40,625 bases of DNA from the IMG/VR virus record IMGVR_UViG_3300048922_000436, positions 1 through 40,625 of that record; one strand, written 5' to 3'. How positions within the stretch are numbered: position 1 is the first letter of the stretch; every line of letters starts with the position of its first letter. Under the pieces are notes generated by a model that ran no database searches, had not been told where the DNA came from, and saw only the letters and a list, made by a program, of their open reading frames with translations. The translations under genes were made by a program, and so were the position numbers. Shown here one piece after another: positions 20,066 to 29,097 of this stretch. The DNA comes from a virus.

Positions 20066-20296
20066 ATGGCAATTACAGAAATGACCGAAGAGCAGGCAAT
20101 GAACCTTGAAGTTTTCAAACTGGTTCAGAGCGACACCGCTGCAGGTGAGAAGGCAATCACCTTTATCGGCGGCAACAAGCTCAAATACGAGCTGTTCAAA
20201 GATGCATATACGCGTGTGCAAACAGAGCCCGGCGTCGTCGGTCGCGTAGACAAGGCCATCAAGATGGCAGAAGAAGCGCTCGGCCTGTTTGGTTAG
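20066..20296 (+). CDS. Phage protein of unknown function (76 aa)
   Basis: Starts at ATG 20066 (MAITEMTEEQAMNLEVFK) after CGGAG. An all-helical acidic small protein ending AIKMAEEALGLFG. No recognised family. It heads the group of small genes before terminase. Confidence 0.68.
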   Translation: MAITEMTEEQAMNLEVFKLVQSDTAAGEKAITFIGGNKLKYELFKDAYTRVQTEPGVVGRVDKAIKMAEEALGLFG

Positions 20297-20357
20297 GGCG
20301 CTCCTCAAATTTGAGTAGCCTGATTTAATTGAAGAAACCTGAATGGCGAGGAAAGCT

Positions 20358-20507
20358 ATGCCACTGAAGAAAGGTAAGTCGAAAAAGGTCATCAGCGAGA
20401 ACATCGCCACTGAAGTTAAAGCTGGCAAGCCACAAGACCAGGCTATCGCCATTGCTATGAGCAAAGCCGGTAAAGGCAAGAAGAAACCAAAGAAAGGGGC
20501 TAAGTAA
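20358..20507 (+). CDS. Lys-rich small protein, DUF6496-like (49 aa)
   Basis: Starts at ATG 20358 ([20 protein letters not shown]) with GAGGAAA upstream and ends in a TAA overlapping the next ATG. The opening plus [19 protein letters not shown] and a poly-basic tail match a small phage family that I recall as DUF6496. It could bind DNA; function unknown. Confidence 0.72.
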   Translation: MPLKKGKSKKVISENIATEVKAGKPQDQAIAIAMSKAGKGKKKPKKGAK

Positions 20508-20839
20508 TGGCAATCACATCCATGCAGACAGCAACTGCCGGTTCGGTCGCAAATCTGATCCCAGTGGTGAAGTCGCATATTGCAGCATCACGCTTCCCTC
20601 AAGGCGGCTTGGTTGGCGTTCATGCCACTCCTACCAAGACCGAGTATTTCCAGGTTGTTGCTGCCGGTGGCACCACAGCAACTGACTACGACATCGTGGT
20701 TAGCTCTGACCGTGCCGACTTCACCATTAAGTGCAACGCGAAGATCACCGCTGGCTTCCTGCCTCTTGGTGACATGAGCGTTATCCAGTTAACCCCTGGC
20801 CGTATGGTTGAGTACGCGCAGGCATTCACCAAGGCGTAA
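20507..20839 (+). CDS. Unknown protein before terminase (110 aa)
   Basis: Ala/Thr-rich and beta-rich (TATAGSVANLIPVVKSHIAA, GGLVGVHATPTKTEYFQVV, DYDIVVSSDRADFTIKC) with the look of a small virion or decoration protein. The start overlaps the upstream stop (TAATG). It lies 2 bp before terS. I do not recognise the family. Confidence 0.68.
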   Translation: MAITSMQTATAGSVANLIPVVKSHIAASRFPQGGLVGVHATPTKTEYFQVVAAGGTTATDYDIVVSSDRADFTIKCNAKITAGFLPLGDMSVIQLTPGRMVEYAQAFTKA

Positions 20840-20841
20840 GA

Positions 20842-21252
20842 ATGACACTGACAATTAAGCAAGAGGCTTTTTGTCAGGCATACATCGAAACTGGTAACGC
20901 ATCGGAGGCGTACCGGTCATCGTATGCCGCCGAAAACATGAAGCCAGATGCCATACACGTACAAGCCAGCAAATTACTCGATAACCCTAAGATCGCCCTA
21001 AGGGTGGCAGAACTGAGGGGTGAGATTAAAGAGCGTCACAGCGTGACAGTTGACTCGCTTTTGGCAGAACTCGAAGAAGCTCGACAGGCAGCCTTAACCG
21101 CTGAAACGCCGCAGTCTTCAGCCGCAGTGGCCGCAACCCTCGGTAAAGCAAAATTAACCGGGCTTGATAAGCAAATCATCGAGCATACTGGCCCAGGCGG
21201 CGGCGCTATCCAGATTGAAACATCACCAATGAGCACTCTATTCGGGAAATGA
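20842..21252 (+). CDS. terS: Terminase small subunit
   Basis: This 136-aa protein has a Terminase_2-type HTH N-terminus (TIKQEAFCQAYIETGNASEAYRSSYA) that recognises packaging-site DNA, then a helical oligomerisation region. The last 16 residues (AIQIETSPMSTLFGK) are those I recall at the end of Sf6 TerS, although the N-terminal domain is of a different type. That tail probably contacts TerL. It overlaps terL by 4 bases. Confidence 0.93.
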   Translation: MTLTIKQEAFCQAYIETGNASEAYRSSYAAENMKPDAIHVQASKLLDNPKIALRVAELRGEIKERHSVTVDSLLAELEEARQAALTAETPQSSAAVAATLGKAKLTGLDKQIIEHTGPGGGAIQIETSPMSTLFGK

Positions 21253-22664
21253 CAACGATTAACCATATCTTCCAACCGTTCATCAATGCGCATCGTTACA
21301 AGGTCGCTAAGGGCGGTCGAGGTAGCGGAAAGTCGTGGGCGATGGCTCGTTTGCTTATCGAGGCCGCAAGACGTCAGCCAGTGCGGATCCTGTGTGCTCG
21401 TGAGCTGCAGAACAGTATTAGTGATTCTGTAATCCGTTTGCTTGAAGACACAATCGAGCGAGAAGGATATGCAGCCGAGTTCGAAATTCAGCGTTCGATG
21501 ATTCGCCATCTTGGCACTAACGCTGAATTCATGTTCTACGGCATCAAGAACAACCCGACGAAGATTAAATCACTCGAAGGTATCGACATCTGCTGGGTAG
21601 AAGAGGCCGAGGCAGTAACGAAGGAATCATGGGATATTCTGATTCCAACTATCAGAAAGCCAAACTCTGAAATCTGGGTCAGTTTCAACCCGAAGAATAT
21701 TCTCGACGATACCTATCAGCGCTTCGTTGTCGACCATCCTGATGACATTTGTCTACTGACGGTTAACTACACTGATAACCCGCACTTTCCTGAGGTTCTC
21801 CGACTGGAGATGGAAGAATGCAAGCGGCGCAATCCAACTCTGCATCGTCACATCTGGCTCGGCGAGCCGGTAAGCGCAAGCGATATGGCAATCATCAAGC
21901 GTGAATGGCTGGAAGCGGCAACAGATGCTCACAAGAAGCTTGGCTGGAAAGCGCGAGGGGCAGTCGTTGCATCTCACGACCCATCAGACACCGGTCCGGA
22001 TGCCAAGGGTTACGCCATGCGCCATGGATCAGTAGTGAAGCGCATTGCTGAACTGCCAGAGCAGGTCGATGTGAACGATGGCGCAGATTGGGCGACTGGT
22101 CTGGCGATTAACGACGGTGCTGATCACTTCCTCTGGGATGGTGACGGTCTCGGCGCTGGTCTGCGTCGTCAGGTCACTGACTCATTCGCCGGAAAGAAGA
22201 TCACTGCGACCATGTTCAAGGGTAGCGAATCACCGTTCGATGAGGATGCTCCATACCAATCCGGGGCATGGGCTGATGAAGTGGTGCAGGGAGACAATAT
22301 CCGCACTATTGGCGATGTGTTCCGCAACAAGCGCGCACAGTTCTATTACACCCTGGCTGACAGGCTATATATGACGTACCGCGCCGTTGTACACGGTGAT
22401 TACGCAGACCCTGACAGCATGCTGAGCTTCGACAAGGAAGCTATCGGCGAGAAGATGCTTGAAAAGGCATTCGCTGAACTCTCGCAGATACAGCGCAAAT
22501 TCAATGGCAACGGAAAGCTTGAGCTTATGACTAAGGTAGACATGAAGCAAAAGCTTGGCATCCCGTCACCTAACCTGGCCGATGCCCTGATGATGTGCAT
22601 GCATTGTCCGACGATGGCGCCAGAAGAAACGGAAATCTACGTTCCCTCATCCTCCGGTTGGTAA
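21249..22664 (+). CDS. terL: Terminase large subunit (Sf6 gp2 type)
   Basis: This 471-aa packaging motor closely follows Sf6 gp2 (470 aa) as I recall it. Walker A is GGRGSGKS (residues 22-29), Walker B with catalytic glutamate is ICWVEEAE (114-121), and the RNase H-like nuclease acidic residues are in SHDPSDTGPD, FLWDGDG and SPNLADALMM. Packaging should be headful, as in Sf6 and P22. Confidence 0.97.
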   Translation: MTTINHIFQPFINAHRYKVAKGGRGSGKSWAMARLLIEAARRQPVRILCARELQNSISDSVIRLLEDTIEREGYAAEFEIQRSMIRHLGTNAEFMFYGIKNNPTKIKSLEGIDICWVEEAEAVTKESWDILIPTIRKPNSEIWVSFNPKNILDDTYQRFVVDHPDDICLLTVNYTDNPHFPEVLRLEMEECKRRNPTLHRHIWLGEPVSASDMAIIKREWLEAATDAHKKLGWKARGAVVASHDPSDTGPDAKGYAMRHGSVVKRIAELPEQVDVNDGADWATGLAINDGADHFLWDGDGLGAGLRRQVTDSFAGKKITATMFKGSESPFDEDAPYQSGAWADEVVQGDNIRTIGDVFRNKRAQFYYTLADRLYMTYRAVVHGDYADPDSMLSFDKEAIGEKMLEKAFAELSQIQRKFNGNGKLELMTKVDMKQKLGIPSPNLADALMMCMHCPTMAPEETEIYVPSSSGW

Positions 22665-22666
22665 AC

Positions 22667-24793
22667 ATGGCAGAGACATTAGAGAAAAAACATGAGCGCG
22701 TCATGCTCAGGTTTGACCGCGCCTATACGCCGCAGCAAGACGTGCGCGAAAAGTGCATCGAAGCTACGCGATTCGCTCGTGTCCCTGGCGGTCAATGGGA
22801 AGGAGCAACAGCAGCGGGAACTAAGCTTGACGACCAGTTCGAGAAATACCCGAAGTTCGAAATCAACAAGGTGGCCACTGAGCTTAACCGCATCATTGCT
22901 GAGTATCGGAACAACCGCATCACAGTTAAGTTTCGCCCAGGCGATCGCGAAGCAAGCGAAGAGCTGGCAAACAAGCTGAATGGCCTGTTTCGTGCAGATT
23001 ATGAAGAGACCGATGGCGGCGAGGCGTGCGACAACGCATTTGATGATGCGGCTACCGGTGGTTTTGGCTGCTTCCGCCTGACGTCTATGCTGGTCAATGA
23101 ATATGACCCGATGGACGAGCGCCAGCGCATTGCCATTGAGCCGGTATACGACCCATCTCGCTCGGTGTGGTTTGATCCTGATGCGAAGAAGTACGACAAG
23201 TCAGATGCGCTGTGGGCGTTCTGCATGTATTCGCTCTCGCCTGAGAAGTACGAGGCTGAATACGGCAAGACTCCGCCTGCGTCACTCGATGTAACTACGA
23301 TCTCCTCTTGGGAGTTTGACTGGTTCGAGCCAGAAGTCGTTTATATCGCCAAGTATTACGAAGTGCGCAAGGAATCGGTGGATGTTATCAGCTACCAGCA
23401 GCCACTGACTGGAGAGATCGCTACATACGACAGCGATCAAATCGAAGACATCGAGGATGAACTTGCTGAGGCTGGATTCGTAGAGGTTGCGCGCCGTTCC
23501 GTGAAGCGACGTCGCGTCTATGTGTCAGTGGTCGACGGCCAGAACTTCCTCGAGAAGCCGCGGCGCATTCCTGGTGAGCAAATCCCGCTCATCCCGGTAT
23601 ATGGCAAGCGCTGGTTTATCGACGATATTGAGCGTGTTGAAGGCCACATAGCCAAGGCCATGGACCCGCAACGACTCTACAACCTGCAGGTTTCGATGCT
23701 GGCTGATACGGCAGCTCAAGACCCTGGCCAGATTCCTATCGTCGGCATGGAGCAAATCAGAGGGCTCGAAAAACACTGGGAAGCGCGCAATAAGAAGCGT
23801 CCAGCGTTCCTTCCTCTGCGTGAGGTAAAGGATAAGGCAGGTAATATCATCGCCGGTGCTACGCCAGCAGGCTATACGCAGCCAGCAGTGATGAACCAGG
23901 CTTTAGCGGCTTTGTTGCAGCAGACCAGTGCTGACATTCAAGAAGTAACCGGCGGTAGCCAGGCAATGCAGCAGATGCCTAGCAACGTCGCGCAGGAAAC
24001 TGTTAACAACCTAATGAACCGCGCCGACATGGCATCGTTCATCTACCTGGACAATATGGCTAAGAGCCTGAAGCGTGCCGGTGAAGTCTGGCTGTCTATG
24101 GCTCGTGAGGTTTACGGCTCAGAGCGTGAAGTTCGCGTGGTTAACGAAGATGGCACCGATGACATCGCGCTGATGAATGCGCAGGTTGTTGACCGACAGA
24201 CTGGCCGAGTGATTGCACTGAATGACCTATCGACTGGCCGCTATGACGTTACTGTTGATGTCGGGCCAAGCTATACAGCAAGGCGCGACGCCACGGTTTC
24301 CGTGCTGACCAATGTCCTCAACTCTATGTTGCCAACCGATCCGCTTCGACCAGCCATCCAAGGAATCATCATGGATAACCTGGACGGAGAAGGGCTGGAA
24401 GACTTCAAAGAGTTCAACCGCAAGCAACTTCTGACCTCTGGTATCGCTAAGCCGCGAAATCAGGAAGAGCAGCAGATCGTCCAGCAGGCGCAAATGGCAG
24501 CTCAGAGCCAGCCTAACCCTGAAATGGTTCTGGCACAGGCGCAAATGGTTGCAGCTGAGGCTGAGAACAAGAAGGCTGATAACGCGACGCGTGAAACCGT
24601 CATTAAGGCGTTCACAGCCCAGCAGGATGCTCAGGAAAGTCAGGCTAACGTAGTCTACAAGCTTTCCCAGGCACAGAACATCAACAAGAAAGGGGTTATG
24701 GATGCAATTCAGCTCCTGAACGACCTTCTTAAATCCCAGCAAGAACAAATCCCCACATCACCACAGTCACCGGCAGACTCAATGCCGAGTTAA
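22667..24793 (+). CDS. Portal protein (P22 gp1 / Sf6 gp3 type)
   Basis: Starts at ATG 22667 (MAETLEKKHERVMLRFDRAY); at 708 aa it equals my memory of Sf6 portal. Recognisable P22-type segments include FARVPGGQWEG, DPEAKKYDKSDA-like DPDAKKYDKSDALWAF, and the Gln-rich C-terminal helix (QQIVQQAQMAAQ ... VVYKLSQAQNINKK) that forms the barrel seen in P22. It forms the dodecameric portal at the packaging vertex. Confidence 0.95.
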   Translation: MAETLEKKHERVMLRFDRAYTPQQDVREKCIEATRFARVPGGQWEGATAAGTKLDDQFEKYPKFEINKVATELNRIIAEYRNNRITVKFRPGDREASEELANKLNGLFRADYEETDGGEACDNAFDDAATGGFGCFRLTSMLVNEYDPMDERQRIAIEPVYDPSRSVWFDPDAKKYDKSDALWAFCMYSLSPEKYEAEYGKTPPASLDVTTISSWEFDWFEPEVVYIAKYYEVRKESVDVISYQQPLTGEIATYDSDQIEDIEDELAEAGFVEVARRSVKRRRVYVSVVDGQNFLEKPRRIPGEQIPLIPVYGKRWFIDDIERVEGHIAKAMDPQRLYNLQVSMLADTAAQDPGQIPIVGMEQIRGLEKHWEARNKKRPAFLPLREVKDKAGNIIAGATPAGYTQPAVMNQALAALLQQTSADIQEVTGGSQAMQQMPSNVAQETVNNLMNRADMASFIYLDNMAKSLKRAGEVWLSMAREVYGSEREVRVVNEDGTDDIALMNAQVVDRQTGRVIALNDLSTGRYDVTVDVGPSYTARRDATVSVLTNVLNSMLPTDPLRPAIQGIIMDNLDGEGLEDFKEFNRKQLLTSGIAKPRNQEEQQIVQQAQMAAQSQPNPEMVLAQAQMVAAEAENKKADNATRETVIKAFTAQQDAQESQANVVYKLSQAQNINKKGVMDAIQLLNDLLKSQQEQIPTSPQSPADSMPS

Positions 24794-24806
24794 CCAGGAG
24801 TAATCA

Positions 24807-25694
24807 ATGGAAAGCGAACTGATCATCGACGGTCAGGTTATTGACCTGTCTGAAAAACAGGAAGAAGCCGAAGAAGTAATCACTGAAGCAAAGGAGAATC
24901 CAGAGGATAAATCACAGGAAGAACCTGAGCAGAAAGAGAAAAAGGCCGAAAGTGAACAGCCCGAAGAGCAGCCAGAGGATTACTCACTGCAAATCGGTGA
25001 TGAGGAAATTAGCCTCAACCCTGAAGAAGACGATCACATTGATGGGCAACCAGCTCCTCAATGGGTGAAAGAGCTTCGCAAGGGATTCAAAGAAACTCAG
25101 AAAGAAAACCGGGAGCTACGCCGCCAGCTTGAGCAGATTCAATCCAAGCCAGCAGAAGCGCAGCAACCACAATCAGACGTCATTCCTCCAAAGCCGACCC
25201 TTGAGTCGTGCGAGTACGACGAAGCAGCGTTTGAGCAGGCGATGACTGATTGGCATGAGAAGAAAGGCCGTGCTGAGCAGGTTAAACAACAGCAGCAACG
25301 TCAGCAGCAGGAATTGCAGCAACGACTAACAGAGCGCCTTACGAAGCATCAGGAGCGAGCAGCAAAGCTTCCGGTGAAAGACTATCGCGAGATGGAAGAC
25401 ATCGTTCGCCAGGAGATTCCGGTTATCCAACAGGAAATCCTGATTCATGCCGCCGATGAAGGTTCTGAGCTCGTTGCGTATGCACTGGGCAAGAACCAAC
25501 AACTACGCCAGCGTGTAGCCGCTGAGACAGACCCAATTCGCGCAGCATTCCTCTTAGGCCAGATTAGCCAGCAAGTGAAGTTGGCACCGAAGCCCAAGAA
25601 AGCCATCAAACCAGAGCCGGAGGTTCGTGGTGGCGGCGCTGATGCGAAACAAGATGATTTCAACAAACTCTGCCCCGGCGCTAAAATCGAATAA
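24807..25694 (+). CDS. Scaffolding protein
   Basis: This 295-aa, highly charged, helical protein lies between portal and coat, as gp8 in P22. It has an acidic N-terminal half, a Gln-rich coiled coil (KQQQQRQQQELQQRL) and a basic tail (APKPKKAIKPEPE) typical of the coat-binding end. AGGAG precedes the ATG. Confidence 0.9.
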   Translation: MESELIIDGQVIDLSEKQEEAEEVITEAKENPEDKSQEEPEQKEKKAESEQPEEQPEDYSLQIGDEEISLNPEEDDHIDGQPAPQWVKELRKGFKETQKENRELRRQLEQIQSKPAEAQQPQSDVIPPKPTLESCEYDEAAFEQAMTDWHEKKGRAEQVKQQQQRQQQELQQRLTERLTKHQERAAKLPVKDYREMEDIVRQEIPVIQQEILIHAADEGSELVAYALGKNQQLRQRVAAETDPIRAAFLLGQISQQVKLAPKPKKAIKPEPEVRGGGADAKQDDFNKLCPGAKIE

Positions 25695-25705
25695 GGAACA
25701 GCTAA

Positions 25706-26980
25706 ATGGCTACCAATGATTTAAACAGTAACGTCAGTCAAATCGTCCTGAAAAAATTCCTGCCTGGTTTCATGTCCGACCTGGTATTGGCAAAGACCGT
25801 CGATCGTCAATTGCTGGCTGGGGAAATCAACTCCAATACCGGCGATAGCGTAAGCTTCAAACGTCCGCATCAGTTCTCATCTCTGCGCACTCCTACCGGC
25901 GACATCTCCGGGCAGGCGAAGAACAACCTGATTTCCGGTAAGGCAACTGGCCGCGTCGGCAACTACATCACTGTTGCCGTCGAGTATCAGCAACTGGAAG
26001 AGGCGATCAAGCTGAACCAGCTGGAAGAAATCCTGGCTCCGGTTCGTCAGCGCATCGTAACTGACCTGGAGACAGAGCTGGCCAAGTTCATGATGAACAA
26101 TGGCGCACTGGCTCTGGGTAGCCCTAACACCCCGATCAACAAATGGTCTGATGTGGCTCAAACCGCATCCTTCCTGAAGGATTTGGGCGTGGTTGAGGGA
26201 GAAAACTATGCGGTAATGGATCCGTGGTCTGCCCAGCGCCTGGCCGACGCGCAATCTGGTCTGCACGCCGCCGACCAACTGGTTCGCACCGCCTGGGAAA
26301 ACGCGCAGATCTCCACTAACTTCGGCGGCATTCGCGCGCTGATGTCTAACGGCCTGGCATCCCGCACGCAAGGTGCGTTCGGTGGTACGCTTACGGTGCA
26401 AACCGCTCCGACCGTGACCTATAACGCGGTGAAAGACACTTACCAATTCCAGGTAACACTGACCGGCGCAACTGCATCTGTAACTGGCTTCCTGAAAGCT
26501 GGCGACCAGATTAAGTTCACCAACACCTACTGGCTGCAGCAGCAGAGCAAGCAGGTCCTGTATAACGGCTCTGCACCTATCAGCTTCACTGCAACCGTTC
26601 TGGCCGATGCAAACTCCACCGCAGGCGGCGCGGTTACAGTTACGCTGTCCGGCGTTCCGATTTACGACACCACCAACCCACAATACAACGCAGTAAGCCG
26701 TCAGGTTGCAGCGGGTGACGCGGTGACTGTAATCGGCACTGCAAGCCAGACCATGAAGCCGAACCTGTTCTACAACAAGTTCTTCTGCGGCCTGGGTACC
26801 ATTCCTCTGCCAAAACTGAACAGCATCGACTCTGCAGTAGCAACTTACGAAGGCTTCTCTATCCGCGTACACAAATACTCGGACGGCGATGCAAACGTAC
26901 AGAAAATGCGCTTCGACCTGCTGCCAGCCTACGTGTGCTTCAACCCACACATGGGAGGCCAGTTCTTCGGCAATCCGTAA
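25706..26980 (+). CDS. Major coat protein (P22/Sf6 type)
   Basis: This 424-aa HK97-fold coat protein begins ATNDLNSNVSQIVLKKFLPG, has the P22-type VGNYITVAVEYQQLEEAI segment, and an inserted domain at about residues 225-350 rich in Thr/Val strands (VTLTGATASVTGFLKAGDQI) like the P22 I-domain. It ends AYVCFNPHMGGQFFG. It is followed by an intrinsic terminator. Codon choice here is more biased than in its neighbours, as expected for the most abundant virion protein. Confidence 0.95.
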   Translation: MATNDLNSNVSQIVLKKFLPGFMSDLVLAKTVDRQLLAGEINSNTGDSVSFKRPHQFSSLRTPTGDISGQAKNNLISGKATGRVGNYITVAVEYQQLEEAIKLNQLEEILAPVRQRIVTDLETELAKFMMNNGALALGSPNTPINKWSDVAQTASFLKDLGVVEGENYAVMDPWSAQRLADAQSGLHAADQLVRTAWENAQISTNFGGIRALMSNGLASRTQGAFGGTLTVQTAPTVTYNAVKDTYQFQVTLTGATASVTGFLKAGDQIKFTNTYWLQQQSKQVLYNGSAPISFTATVLADANSTAGGAVTVTLSGVPIYDTTNPQYNAVSRQVAAGDAVTVIGTASQTMKPNLFYNKFFCGLGTIPLPKLNSIDSAVATYEGFSIRVHKYSDGDANVQKMRFDLLPAYVCFNPHMGGQFFGNP

Positions 26981-26983
26981 TCA

Positions 26984-27010
26984 AGAGGGGCTTCGGCCCC
27001 TTTATTTTTT
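26984..27010 (+). terminator. Intrinsic terminator after the coat gene
   Basis: Stem AGGGGC/GCCCCT with a TTCG tetraloop, followed by TTTATTTTTT. It lies inside the late operon, so it probably lowers downstream expression relative to coat rather than ending it when Q is present. Confidence 0.85.
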
Positions 27011-27019
27011 GGAGGCGAA

Positions 27020-27205
27020 ATGGATCGCATGAGCATCTTTATGGCTGCCGATAACGAGGCTGGCCATGTTCAGGCTGTAATCGCAGAGAAAGACTTCCCA
27101 ATTTACGAAAAGCTCGGCTTTGTGGCTTCCGTTGACGACATCAAGCCGGTTGTTAAACGTGGGCGTAAGGCGGCTGACAATGGCAACGACTCTGACAAAG
27201 GGTGA
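27020..27205 (+). CDS. Small late protein (61 aa)
   Basis: GGAGG before ATG 27020. The product (MDRMSIFMAADNEAGHVQAV ... FVASVDDIKPVVKRGRKAAD) has a short alpha/beta body and a basic tail. Small genes of this kind lie between coat and gp4 in P22-like phages. It overlaps gp4 by 26 bases. Function is unknown. Confidence 0.72.
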   Translation: MDRMSIFMAADNEAGHVQAVIAEKDFPIYEKLGFVASVDDIKPVVKRGRKAADNGNDSDKG

Positions 27206-27662
27206 GATCGTCTTATTCGCTCTCAGAAAACCCGCAGTAGCTTCAAACGCAACTCTAACTGATGTAGAGCCTCAATCTGTCGAGGATGCCATTCATGACC
27301 TCGAAGACATGATGGCCGAGTGGATGATCAATCCCGGTAACGTCGGTTATTTGTTCGCGGCGGATGGCGAGGAGCCGTTACCAGACGATGACTCTGGACT
27401 GCCACGCAAATACAAACATGCAGTTGGCTATCAGCTAATCCTTCGCATGCTGTCTGATTATGGCGTAGAGCCATCGCCTCAAGTTCTGACTAATGCTCAG
27501 CGCTCATATGACGCGCTTCTGACTGACACTCTCGTTGTTCCGTCGATGCGCCGTCGCGGAGATTTCCCGCTTGGGCAAGGCAACAAATACGATGTGTTTA
27601 CCATCGACCGATATTACCCAGGCGATCTTCCCCCGATTGACGGCGATATTCCAAATCAGTAG
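27180..27662 (+). CDS. Head completion / tail accessory protein gp4
   Basis: Starts at ATG 27180 (MATTLTKGEIVLFALRK); 160 aa against 166 for P22 gp4. The helical body (QSVEDAIHDLEDMMAEWM ... YLFAADGEEPLPDDDSGLP ... YKHAVGYQLILRML) is that of the adaptor that binds the portal. P22 gp4 also has reported muralytic activity; no catalytic residue is obvious here. Confidence 0.93.
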   Translation: MATTLTKGEIVLFALRKPAVASNATLTDVEPQSVEDAIHDLEDMMAEWMINPGNVGYLFAADGEEPLPDDDSGLPRKYKHAVGYQLILRMLSDYGVEPSPQVLTNAQRSYDALLTDTLVVPSMRRRGDFPLGQGNKYDVFTIDRYYPGDLPPIDGDIPNQ

Positions 27663-27669
27663 GTGACTC

Positions 27670-29097
27670 ATGCCAATCCAAAAGCTGCCATTAGCCAAAG
27701 GCCTTGGCAAAGACTACCGCAATGCTGATTACGTCGATTTACTGCCTGTGAACATGCTGGCGACGCCGAAAGAGGTTCTGAATGCATCTGGATACCTTCG
27801 ATCTTTCCCCGGCGTAGAAAAGCGCTCAGACGTTGCTGGGGTGTCTCGCGGTGTTGAGTACAACACGGTCCAAAATATTCCATATCGTGTTGCCGGAGGG
27901 AAGATCTATCGAGGTAATAATGAGCGTGGAGATGTTGAAGGTGGTACTCGCGTAAGTATGGCTCATAGTGCCATTAGTCAGGCGGTAGCGGCCAATGGAG
28001 TGATGACGCTTTATCGGTACGATGGCACGAATAAGACCCTGGATAACTGGCCGCCAAATGTAGGCGGAACTGACTTTGCTCAATACGACATCGGCGTCGT
28101 CAGAGACATCTGCCGGGCGCGCGGACGCTATGTATGGGTTAAGGATGGCACTCAGACTTTCGGCGTAACAGACCTTGAAGACGAATCACACCCTGACCGA
28201 TTCCGCCCGTTCTATACGGCAGAAAGCCAGCCTGATGGAATTATTGGATGCGGCGTGTGGCGTGATTTTGTTGTGATGTTTGGCAGCAGCACTATCGAGT
28301 ATTTTTCTCTGACTGGAGCTGCAGATACATCTGCGGCAATTTACGTAGCCCAGCCATCACTGATGGTGCAGAAGGGGATTGCCGGTACTTATTGCAAAGC
28401 TGAATTCATGGACTCGTTCGCCTTCATTAGCCATCAGTCTACTGGCGCGCCATCCATCTACATGATCAACAACGGCCAGGCTTCGCAGATCGCCACTGCA
28501 ACAGTGGAGAAGGTATTGCGTAGCTACACGGCTGACGAGCTGGCTACTTGCGTGCTGGAGTCAATTCGGTTTGATAGTCATGAGCTGCTGATCGCCCACC
28601 TCCCTCGCCACGTCCTGTGTTATGACGCCACCGCCAGCCAGAGCGGGCCGCAATGGAGCATTTTGAAAACTGGACTCTTCGATGACGTGCATCGCGCCAT
28701 TGATTATGTGTTTGAAGGTAATCAGGTAACGGCGGGGGATAAGTTAGAGGCTGTCACCGGCGCGCTTAAATTCGACTCATCTGCACAATACGACAAGCAA
28801 GCTGAGCATTTGCTTTTCACACCGATGTTTAAAGCCGATAACGCCAGGGTGTTCGACTTTGAGCTCGAATCAGCAACTGGCGTGTCTCAGTGGGCGGAGC
28901 GTCTTTTCATCTCCGCGACTGTTGATGGCTCAAACTACGGCCGAGAGCAAATGGTCGATTACAACGCGCCATTCATCTACGACAAGCGAGCTATCTGGCG
29001 TCGAATTGGTCGCGTCAGGAAAAACATCGGCTTCAAGGTGCGTGTGATTACCCGCTCTCCAGTAACTCTGTCTGACTGCTCACTGAGGATTGAATGA
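27670..29097 (+). CDS. Tail accessory protein gp10 (hub)
   Basis: This 475-aa protein aligns by eye with P22 gp10 (472 aa) along its length: DYLPVNMLATPKE-type start, SRGVEYNTVQN, TDLEDESHPDRFRP, AESQPDGIIG, VAQPSLMVQKGIAGTYCK, RFDSHELLIAHLPRHVL, EHLLFTPMFKADNARVF. It closes the head and seats the tail needle and tailspikes. Confidence 0.97.
   Translation: MPIQKLPLAKGLGKDYRNADYVDLLPVNMLATPKEVLNASGYLRSFPGVEKRSDVAGVSRGVEYNTVQNIPYRVAGGKIYRGNNERGDVEGGTRVSMAHSAISQAVAANGVMTLYRYDGTNKTLDNWPPNVGGTDFAQYDIGVVRDICRARGRYVWVKDGTQTFGVTDLEDESHPDRFRPFYTAESQPDGIIGCGVWRDFVVMFGSSTIEYFSLTGAADTSAAIYVAQPSLMVQKGIAGTYCKAEFMDSFAFISHQSTGAPSIYMINNGQASQIATATVEKVLRSYTADELATCVLESIRFDSHELLIAHLPRHVLCYDATASQSGPQWSILKTGLFDDVHRAIDYVFEGNQVTAGDKLEAVTGALKFDSSAQYDKQAEHLLFTPMFKADNARVFDFELESATGVSQWAERLFISATVDGSNYGREQMVDYNAPFIYDKRAIWRRIGRVRKNIGFKVRVITRSPVTLSDCSLRIE

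Noticed and set aside
20021-20578. Minus-strand frame of 185 codons opposite small late genes
   Set aside because: It covers three well-formed plus-strand genes with good ribosome sites and is Phe/Leu/Cys-rich as antisense of Lys/Glu codons.
24227-24748. Minus-strand frame of 173 codons opposite the portal C-terminus
   Set aside because: It is a shadow of the repetitive helical portal sequence, with no start signals.
25877-26950. Long minus-strand frame (357 codons) opposite the coat gene
   Set aside because: It is antisense to a highly codon-biased coat gene, starts nowhere near a ribosome site, and its Cys/Gly/Val-rich composition is typical of a shadow frame.
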